DNA of 16,066 nt from Larix sibirica (lineage: Eukaryota; Streptophyta; Pinopsida; Pinales; Pinaceae), in contig NWUY0300003098.1 in the NCBI GenBank assembly GCA_004151065.3, positions 8,111 to 24,176 on the forward strand. The letters are read 5' to 3'. The notes under the pieces are model-generated. The model made no database searches. It had not been told where the DNA came from and worked only from the letters and a program-made list of their open reading frames with translations. Below are positions 9,261 to 16,066 of this stretch, piece by piece. Positions within the stretch are counted from its first letter, which is position 1. Every line of letters starts with the position of its first letter. Made by a program: the position numbers and the translations under genes.

Positions 9261-9960
9261 TCAAATGTCCTAGATAAATTGACAAATAGTTTCAAACTTT
9301 GTTGCTATCATGGACAAGCTGTAGAGTGGAACAATGTAGGAATCCATTACAATTTGCAATAAGATCCTCAATAATATGCAAGGATAAGACACCTTCTACT
9401 ATCAAGAATAAATGTTGAATGACCAAAAACGACAACTTCAATATGCTAAGAAACTCAAGAAATGAGCAATCTATAGAACAAAGCTTCCCACGACTCTTCA
9501 CAAAGACCCTTGTTTAGAAAGTGAAGCAACCAGAGAGATAAACTACACGAAAGAACTTCCAAGAGCAAAACATAAATCAACATGATAAGCCCACAATGAC
9601 AACGAAAAATCAAGCATGAAAATGCTTTTACACAAACAAGGTTTAGCAAGAGCATATAAATATTGAACAAAACTATGGATGCAAAAATTGATATCACATA
9701 TAGATAAAAAAGATTTCCACCACACAACTAGGTCTTTGGCATCTGTTGGCTTCTAGTTGTTACCATACACTTAGATATTTGTGCTCCTAAAAATGTCAGT
9801 CATCTTCCAAACAAGAAAGCTAGTAGCAATTAACTCAGGAACAAAAACAACCTTCAAATCACGATGATTTAATCTAAGAAACTAAAAAACAATGCAAAGG
9901 GATTCACTCAAATTAAGTAAATATGAGTAATGGGAGTTGAGGACTAAGCCACCCATACTA
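9261..9960. other. unassigned sequence between the LTR-like end and the AT-rich block
   Basis: No domain is recognised. Overlapping minus-strand open frames at 9455-9727 and 9292-9501 encode mostly Leu/Cys/Phe-rich hydrophobic sequence typical of random AT-rich DNA. By position this may be the 3' interior of the LTR element ending at 9242. No primer-binding site or integrase motif is seen. Confidence 0.4.
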
Positions 9961-10204
9961 TAAGGTCACACTTTACACCTTTAGTTCTCCAATAATAATA
10001 TATAAGTATTTATCAAACTATTGATGCAAAATATTTATAAAACATATGCATAAAACTATCAATATTATATAGGGTATAAAATATTTAGAAAACAATGAAT
10101 ATTTATATCAAAACCTTTATATAACAAAATATTTATATAAAATATATAAATATTCATCAATACATATCATAATATTCATAGAAAAATCTCTCCAATATTC
10201 TGCG
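9961..10204. repeat. very AT-rich block with repeated AAAATATTTA-type motifs
   Basis: Almost only A and T, with close copies of AAAATATTTA or AATATTTATA near 10026, 10078, 10100 and 10127. No reading frame or element is recognised. It ends sharply where the GC-richer sequence upstream of LINE-B begins, which may mark the LINE-B insertion site. Confidence 0.55.
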
Positions 10205-10526
10205 ATTAAACTTGGTAAAAAATGCTTCAATAAAAGACATGACAAGGAGGGAGCCCCGCCCCTTTGCACGCAGCCATCCTTTCTGCATGCATCCCACTTG
10301 TAGTCCTCTGCACGCAGCCACTCTGTATCCTTTTGCATGCAGCCACTTTGTAGCCTTCTGCACACAGCCACTCCGTATCTCTTCCCCTTGGGCATAGGCT
10401 ATCTCCCTCCCTGGATATGTGCTATGCGTGAGCTCAGAGGTTCTCCCACAATTCCTAGAGTCTGATCCCATAGGCTGGGTTGTCCTCGTTGTCCTACCCC
10501 TGAGCTTCTAGTCTGACCTTGCTTTC
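10205..10526 (+). other. presumed LINE-B 5' UTR
   Basis: Composition changes abruptly from AT-rich to GC-richer near 10205-10245 and stays so into ORF1, suggesting this belongs to LINE-B. It contains the 25-bp minisatellite and then about 145 bp without repeats before the ORF1 ATG at 10527. In L1-type elements this region carries the internal promoter, but I recognise no defined promoter motif. The exact 5' end is not determined. Confidence 0.5.
10263..10381 (+). repeat. minisatellite, 25-bp unit, about 4.8 copies
   Basis: Four full 25-bp units begin at 10282, 10307, 10332 and 10357, preceded by a shortened unit from 10263. Each starts TYTGCAYRCA and continues with an AGCCACT-like core (ATCCCACT in the first full unit), then YTGTA or YCGTA. 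The unit length is exact and not a multiple of three, so it is not a protein repeat. It lies directly upstream of LINE-B ORF1, where some L1 families carry tandem promoter monomers. Confidence 0.9.
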
Positions 10527-11887
10527 ATGGCTTTACTTGATGATCCTGGACCTCCTCCCCCCTCTGACCTCTCTAATTTCTTAAAACTCATCGCAGCGCA
10601 GGGGAAGAAGCCTCTCTCCTTTGCTCAACAAAAATTTGTGAAAAAGATTTCCGAGATCCCCACGGTGGCTTTACCTGTAGAGAAACCTTGCAAAACCGCT
10701 CTCAATCTGCCTAAAAGAGGTTTAATAGGCCAATTCATAGGACTATGGCCCTTGCCTAAAACCACTGAGACCTAGGTCCAAAGAAACTGGAAGCCCTTGA
10801 TCACTAACGAAGTGAAATCCTACTTCCTCGGAAAGGGCTTCTTTGCATTTGTTTTCAAAACCAAACAAGATCGTGAGCTGATCTTCAGGAACGGATCATA
10901 CTTCATGGGGCCGCAAGGACTCTACATAAACAAATGGAACCCGATTTCAACCCAACCCAAGACATCCCCTTCGTTGTCCCTGTATGGGTGAGGCTGCCCC
11001 ATCTGCCCCTCCATTACTGGAATCCTGAATCCCTAGAAGCCATCTGAAACTCCCTCAGAAAGTATATCGATGAAGCAGATCGAAAAGACCAATACTCATG
11101 CGCTAGAATATGCATCGAAATAGATTTGGAATGCGAACTCCCATAATCCATAAAGCTCACAGTAGTAGACTAGATCCATATCTAGGAACTCGACTACAAA
11201 CAAATTCCCTTCAAATGCAGGTATTGCCACGAATACGGGCACTTCGCTCGATCTTGCAAAAAGAAGCCCACAGATCCGAAAGCAGGAGGAAGAAATGAGC
11301 AATGGACAGTGACACAAAAAAACCCTACTCCCAGATCGGGACCAAAAATGCCATCGAAAGGACAACACTCAAGAAAAGGAGATCTACAGCACCAAAAATC
11401 AGCGACCATCAACAACGACAACATATACAAAGTCTTGGAAAATACTGAAACTCAAGACGATGTAGAACCACATGAAGAAGGAGAAATACTAGAGCAAATT
11501 GAACATAAAAAAGCTTCACAATCCCTTGAAGATTCAGAAGAAATCCAACACCAAATCACTCCAAGTACTAAAAGGACCAACTTGAATAAAGGTACACCTC
11601 CTCCCTCTTACGCTGAAATTGCAAAAACTAAACCGATGGTCAAACCTCCCTCTCCAGAGTATCTGATAGACAGATCATCCAACAAATTAGGGCACAAAAC
11701 AAGCAAAGACATAAGAGAAGAAGAAGCGGAACGCGAGAAAACTCAAGGATCACAAGCAGCAATAGACATGGCATTCAACAGGAACACTAGAGCCAAATTA
11801 GCAGGGAAAAAATGGGAGATCAAGCAGGGGGAGGACCCTCCTCCACCTACAACAACAAATAATGAAACTGGTCTCTTGGAACATTAG
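10527..11887 (+). pseudogene. LINE-B ORF1 (DUF4283-like RNA-binding protein with CCHC zinc knuckle), broken
   Basis: ORF1 of plant L1 elements coats the element RNA. ATG 10527 is the first sensible start, followed by a Pro-rich N-terminus (GPPPPSDLSNFLKLI). The DUF4283-like core follows: GLIGQFIGLWPLPKT, a TAG at 10773, then FLGKGFFAFVFKTKQDRELI and FMGPQGLYINKWNP. A one-base loss near 10942 shifts the frame, after which VPVWVRLPHLPLHYWNPESL continues. Four stops lie close together (11045, 11144, 11171, 11183). The zinc knuckle at 11216-11257 (CRYCHEYGHFARSC) keeps all four CCHC ligands. The C-terminal part is charged and hydrophilic and includes TPPPSYAEIAK. The final TAG is at 11885-11887. 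The apparent Met at 10797 is TTG. Four stops within 140 bp rule out a working protein. Confidence 0.9.
11862..11887 (+). other. 26-bp overlap of ORF1 end and ORF2 start
   Basis: The ORF2 ATG (11862) lies inside the last codons of ORF1, whose TAG is at 11885-11887. ORF2 is in the +1 frame relative to ORF1. ORF2 opens with MKLVSWNIRG, the conserved endonuclease start, so the overlap is not a start-choice error. Such a layout fits termination-reinitiation or leaky scanning for ORF2 expression; a -1 shift would not join the frames. Confidence 0.8.
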
Positions 11888-12560
11888 AGGATTGGGTAAT
11901 CCCAACAAAATAGAAGCAGTAAAAGATCTCCAAAAATTAGAAATCTTAGACATCCTCATGCTTCAAGAGGCCAAACCTAGTGATCGGGCCATCTTGTCCA
12001 TCGAAAAAGACAATTGGAAGAAAAATACATGGATGGAAGTCAGTGCTAGAGGGGCTTCCGGCGGCTTAGCCACCCTCTAGTCTTCCAACAATTTTTAGTT
12101 ATGTAACTCCTTTGCCACTCAACATTGGATTTATACTGAACTTCTCCACATCCGAAGGAAAACTAACATTGCTCTCATCAATCTATACGTACCAAACTTG
12201 TATTATGAAAAGAAGGATTACTGGATATTTCTTGAAGACTTCCTCGATGCCTACAATCCGCACAACCTTATCCTCGCTGGTGATATGAACACAACCCTTT
12301 CCAACGCTGAAAAGAAAGGAGTTCTTATTGGTAAAGACGTTTTCAGATCTCAGATTGACACTCTCATACATAAATGGGACCTTTTGGACATCAAGCCAAA
12401 GAAAGGAAAATTCACATGGTCAACCAAGCGGACAGGGCATGGGAACATCATGGCTCGTCTTGACAGATTTCTCATTCAAAGCAGCCTAATCTCTGGTAAT
12501 CAGATTGTTACTTCAAAAATTCTGGTTAATCTAGCCTCGCATCATAAACCAATCCTTCTC
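11862..12560 (+). other. LINE-B endonuclease (APE-like, exonuclease-endonuclease-phosphatase fold)
   Basis: Motifs in order: SWNIRG with the metal-site Asn, MLQEAK with the catalytic Glu, GGLATL, a pair of stops (12078 and 12096), INLYVP, LAGDMNTTLS with the Asp and Asn pair, FTWS and RLDRFLI. The closing motif, normally S-D-H, reads S-H-H at 12537-12545, so the last catalytic Asp is lost. Confidence 0.88.
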
Positions 12561-13189
12561 CATATGCATGATAATGAATACTGCGGTCCCATACCCTTTC
12601 GATTCAGCCCCCAATGGCTTGAATCGAGCAGATTTTGGAACGTCTTAGCAAACACATGGAAGAGCCCTGTCATTGGATCCCCGAGATACGTCTGGGAACA
12701 AAAGTTAATTATTACTAAGAAAGAGCTAAAAAAATGGGCCAAAAACAACCACCCCCCTTCCAATTCCACTAAGATGGCTATCAATGATCTTGAAGTCATC
12801 CAAAACTCAATGAACGAAATCCCTATTGACAGCAGAATTCTCCAGGAAGAAGCTAATCACCAAGCAAAAATTCACCATGCTTTCCGAAGAGATGAAGAAT
12901 TTTGGCGTCTTAAATCTCGCAGCACATGGCTTAGAGCAGGATACAGAAACATGACCTACTTCCACAGGCAGACTAAAGCCCGTCTCTCCATAAATCACAT
13001 CACTGAGATCAAGTATGGCAACGGATCAACCATCAAAGGTTATGACGAAATTCAACACGAAGCATACAATCACTTCTCAAATATTTTCAAAGAGGAAAAC
13101 AACGATGAAGAAGATGGAAGCCAAACCCTCCTCGACCACATTCCAAAGATGCTCACTGATGATGACAATGCGGATCTCCTCAAACCATT

Positions 13190-14300
13190 TTCTGAGAAGG
13201 AGGTAACCAACATAATCTGGTCATTCGACCCTGATAAAGCGCCTGGGACCGATGGGTATTCTATCCACTTTTACAAAGCATGCTGGCATCTGATTAGAAA
13301 GGATTTCATGAGAATGATCAGATATTTCCATCGAAAAGCCTCGATAGGTGGATGCGCAAATTCCACTTTCCTCGCACTTATCCCAAAAGAAACCAACCCT
13401 AGCTCTTTCGAAATATTTCATCCAATTGCTTTATGCAACGCCTCCTACAAGATCATCTCCAAGCTTCCAGCCAACAGAATGAATCCCATCCTTGCCAGAA
13501 TCATTTATGATAATCAGGGCGGATTCCTTCAAGGAAGACAAATACTTGACAACGTAATTTTGGTACAGGAAGCCATCCATTGCAGCAAATCTCGCAAAGA
13601 AAAAGGTATGCTAATCAAACTTGATATGGCTAATGCCTTTGACCGGGTCGAGCACTCTTTTCTTCTTAAAATTATGAATTTTTTTGGCTTCGATAATTCC
13701 TTCCTAAACTGGACCTCTACCTGCATCAATTGACCTTGGATCACCCCACTTGTGAATGGTCGCCCAACCAATTTCTTTCAAGCATCCCGCAGAATCAGAC
13801 AAGGGTGCCCCCTGTCCTCCTTTCTCTACATCATCTTGGCTGACTTCCTTAGCCGCAAGTTAAACTCCAATCTCAATATTGGCCTTTTACCTGGCCTTAA
13901 CCTAGCCTTCAACTCCATGCCTCTAAATCACACTCTCTTCGTAGATGATTCCCTCTTACTGGGAGGAGGATCCTCTATAGTTTCTCGAAACTTTAAAAAA
14001 ACATGGTTAACTACTGCAAAGCCTCGAGGGGCAAGATTAATCTACACAAAAGTGCAGTTTATGGATGGAATCTCAACAAAACTGTTGCTACCAACATTGT
14101 CCGCATTCTAGGAATCAAAGTTCATCAGCATTGGGACAACTTCAAATATCTGGGCCTCCCAATCACCCATGGACACTCAAAGTCAAAGAATTGGGACGAT
14201 ATAATTCACAAAATCAAATCCAAAATCATGAGATGGGGTGGACAATGGATCAACAAAGCAGGTAAATTGATTCTCCTGAAATCAGTCCTCTCAACACTTC
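13190..14300 (+). other. LINE-B reverse transcriptase domain
   Basis: Motifs: FDPDKAPGTDGYSIHFYK (13225-13280), LALIPKE (13374-13394), FHPIALCN, GGFLQGRQILDN (about 13519-13552), motif A LDMANAFDRV (about 13620-13649), a TGA at 13731, VNGRPTNFFQASR, motif B RQGCPLSSFLY (about 13797-13830) and motif C FVDD (13938-13949), where A is usual at the second position. Both catalytic Asp residues of motif C remain. The frame shifts just after, at the A7 run, and continues with ASRGKINLHKS and FKYLGLPI (about 14140-14163). Confidence 0.92.
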
Positions 14301-15083
14301 CAATCTATAGATCTTCAGTCTTGCTAGAACCCAAAGGAGTTACTAAACACATAACCAAACTTATGAGAGACTTCCTCTGGACAGGAGGAAAAAATAATGA
14401 GTGCAAAATCCATCTAGTCAACTGGAAAATCACCATTCAGCCAAGACATGCTGGTGGACTTCAAATTTGAGATCCTTTTCAGGAAAATAAGGCTTGAGGC
14501 GCCAAGATTCTTTGGCAAATTTTGAAAGACAAACACCACAGAGTCAACCTTCTATTAAAGAAGAAATACTTGACTGGAAGCACACTCAGATGCCTCGAAA
14601 ACAAACCAAATTCTAAGGGATCCTCAATTTGGTCTCTTTGTAAAGCAGCCTAGGACTTCTTCTCCCAAGAGTTAGAATAGATACCCAAGAACGAGGAAGA
14701 TATCAACATCTTCTCTGACAAAATCATGGGAAAAGACCAACTCCAGAACAGCCACGAACTCCAAGACATCAATTAATGGCTCAACCATGAAGGAATCATA
14801 TCTCTCAGTGATCTCAGCAACTGGGATCCCTCTAATACTTGGCACAACTAGAAAAAGTTAACAACCCCCGCAAATCTAGAAAATTCCAGAATTCTTCTCT
14901 ACAAAAACTTGATAGGATGTACCCCCACCCATATTCAAGACAAGTATGGTCGAGGCTGGGGAGCTACCGAAAAGTTCATCGCTGCCTTGGGATTCAAAGC
15001 CCTCCAAAATCATGCCATATCAAGAAAAAGCATCTGGGGAATGGTCTGGAATTTCCAAAGTAAACTTCTTTATCTAGACTTTT

Positions 15084-15215
15084 GCGCACAAAAAGATACT
15101 TACTGGTGACAACCTCATCAAAAGAGGCTTTATCGGACCACATTGGTGCCCTCTTTGTCACAATAATGCAGAGACTCTCGACCACCTCTTTTTGAACTGT
15201 GAATTCTCGAAATAT
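15084..15215 (+). other. LINE-B zf-RVT zinc-binding domain
   Basis: After a frame shift near 15080 the sequence reads AHKKILTGDNLIKRGF, then WCPLC (Cys codons at 15147 and 15156), ETLDHLFLNCEF (last Cys at 15198) and VWNY. This is the Cys/His cluster found between reverse transcriptase and RNase H in plant LINEs; all expected ligands are present. Confidence 0.88.
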
Positions 15216-15644
15216 GTTTGGAACTACATGCTACAGGATCTTGATATTGCAGTACCAAACTTTACCACCACTACTCGCCTCCTTTCAGATTAGAAATCTA
15301 TTTACCCAACCCCTCTTTCGAAAAGGAAACTCTGGTCTAATATTTGGACAACAATTCCCAAGATTACTTGTTGGAAGATATGGATTGCCAGAAACAATGG
15401 AATTTTTCAAGATATCCACCCAACGCCACTACAAGTCGTTGGACAAGCAAAAGGACTTTTAATAGAATGCATAAATCAATCTAAATTCAGGACAAACACG
15501 AATCTCTCCATCACTGAATTAAAATGGATTGGACCCCTCCATCTGATCCCTATATATATTGTACCAAAGAATCAGAAGCTCCCACATTGGCAGATAAGAA
15601 TCCCTGACATCGACTTTCAAGCATGGAGAAGCAATCAACTCATG

Positions 15645-16040
15645 GACAACCTACATTTCGACGGTGCTTGAAAAAATAACATCGGTCAGGCTGGAGCTTG
15701 AGGATTCCTACTATTCGACAGAGGAAAAATGAAAATAAACTACAGATAGGGTGTGGGGGTTTGTTCGAACAATCTAGCTGAAGTGCTAGCACTCCTACAG
15801 GGATGTCAAATTGCTAAGCATCAAAAAATCAAAAATCTTCAAGTCTTTGGTGACTCTCTAGTCATCATCGAAGCTTTCAACACGCCCACTCAGTACACCA
15901 ATCTGGCAATCGACAGGATCATAAGACGCATCTAGCAAATAGCAATCACCTTTAAGAAATTTAAAGCTTACCACATCACAAGAAATTTAAATTATGAAGC
16001 AAATGTGGAAGCGAAGAAAGCAACCTCCCTTGCACCTGGC
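15645..16040 (+). other. LINE-B RNase H domain (RVT_3 type)
   Basis: Motifs in order: LHFDGA (first Asp near 15660), QAGA, NNLAEVLALLQGC with the Glu, VFGDSLVIIEAF (about 15847-15880), YHITRN and YEANVEAKKA. Stops occur at 15669, 15699, 15747 and 15933. The final catalytic Asp (normally E-A-D) is Asn, codon 16002-16004. It removes RNA from RNA-DNA hybrids in active elements. Confidence 0.88.
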
Positions 16041-16066
16041 ATGACAGAACATACAAATGGGGAAAC

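Larger units (their letters stand above)
10527..16066 (+). mobile_element. LINE-B: L1-type non-LTR retrotransposon, 3' end outside the window
   Basis: The order is ORF1 (DUF4283-like, CCHC knuckle), ORF2 endonuclease, reverse transcriptase, connecting region, zf-RVT and RNase H, running off the right edge inside or just after the RNase H. All domains are collinear and nearly full length, but stops and three frameshifts make it non-functional. It is much better preserved than LINE-A: one stretch of 511 codons is open (12198-13733). No 3' UTR or poly(A) tail is visible. Confidence 0.93.
11862..16066 (+). pseudogene. LINE-B ORF2 polyprotein: endonuclease, reverse transcriptase, zf-RVT, RNase H; broken, 3' end not reached
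   Basis: In an active element this protein nicks chromosomal DNA and reverse-transcribes the element RNA from the nick. Domains: endonuclease about 11862-12560, reverse transcriptase about 13190-14300, conserved connecting region with GGLQI and GAKILW (14450-14510), zf-RVT about 15084-15215, RNase H about 15645 to the edge. In-frame stops occur at 12078, 12096, 13731, 14468, 14495, 14651, 14678, 14774, 14849, 15291, 15669, 15699, 15747 and 15933. The frame shifts at the A7 run near 13993-13999 and again near 15078-15083. Several stops sit where Trp, Gln or Arg would be expected from context, consistent with C-to-T decay. The coding length seen, about 1400 codons, matches a full-length plant L1 ORF2. 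Confidence 0.93.

Noticed and set aside
9455-9727. 90-codon hydrophobic minus-strand frame as a membrane protein
   Set aside because: Composition is that of random AT-rich DNA, it overlaps other equally open frames, and it shows no conserved motif.
10263-10381. CRISPR-like array because of regular 25-bp spacing
   Set aside because: Units are directly adjacent with no unique spacers, in plant DNA; it is a minisatellite.
10117-10471. Cys-rich minus-strand frames with repeated CMQK/LRA-like words, resembling a repeat-containing secreted peptide
   Set aside because: The pattern is produced by the 25-bp minisatellite; 25 is not a multiple of three, so the repeat changes frame each unit. No signal peptide or conserved spacing is seen.
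13990-14003. Programmed -1 frameshift at the A7 run after reverse transcriptase motif C
   Set aside because: The zero-frame codons do not form a proper slippery heptamer and the site lies inside a conserved domain, so a one-base indel in a homopolymer is the simpler explanation.

Overview
The window looks like intergenic DNA from a seed or other vascular plant with a large, transposon-rich nuclear genome. The evidence is non-LTR retrotransposons of the plant L1 type (DUF4283-like ORF1 with a zinc knuckle; ORF2 with endonuclease, reverse transcriptase, zf-RVT and a C-terminal RNase H), pieces of LTR retrotransposons with plant-style polypurine tracts, and a broken copy of a plant-type COG3 gene. 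The heavy decay suggests a large genome such as a gymnosperm's, but species cannot be decided from the sequence. I see no intact host gene, no tRNA or rRNA, no CRISPR array and nothing prokaryotic. Some short reading frames that seem to start with Met actually start at TTG or GTG and are only open stretches inside broken ORFs.

Layout, left to right. 1-144 is the start of an LTR on the minus strand, cut by the window edge, followed by its polypurine tract. 157-1560 is unassigned AT-rich DNA. About 1615-2652 (+) is an intronless, 5'-truncated COG3 pseudogene with several frameshifts and stops. 2726-3242 (-) is a Copia-like LTR with a purine tract at 3243-3253 and tandemly repeated promoter-like units. 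3345-3570 holds degenerate tandem repeats. 3967-8945 (-) is LINE-A, an old L1-type element carrying an internal deletion that removes the catalytic core of its reverse transcriptase. 9073-9114 is an ATT-rich microsatellite next to an ambiguous base, and about 9115-9260 is a second LTR-like end on the minus strand. 9960-10200 is very AT-rich. 10263-10381 is a GC-richer minisatellite of 25-bp units. 10527-16066 (+) is LINE-B, a second L1-type element in the opposite orientation, younger looking but still dead, and running off the right edge.

The two LINEs stand head to head, with ORF1 starts about 1.6 kb apart. LINE-type machinery is the likely source of the COG3 retrocopy, and the Copia-like LTR later landed just behind that copy's stop codon. 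The window records successive retrotransposition and decay; I found no convincing new biological system. The most useful points are the COG3 retrocopy, the tandem repeats just upstream of LINE-B ORF1, the overlapping ORF1/ORF2 layout, and the specific catalytic losses in the two LINEs.
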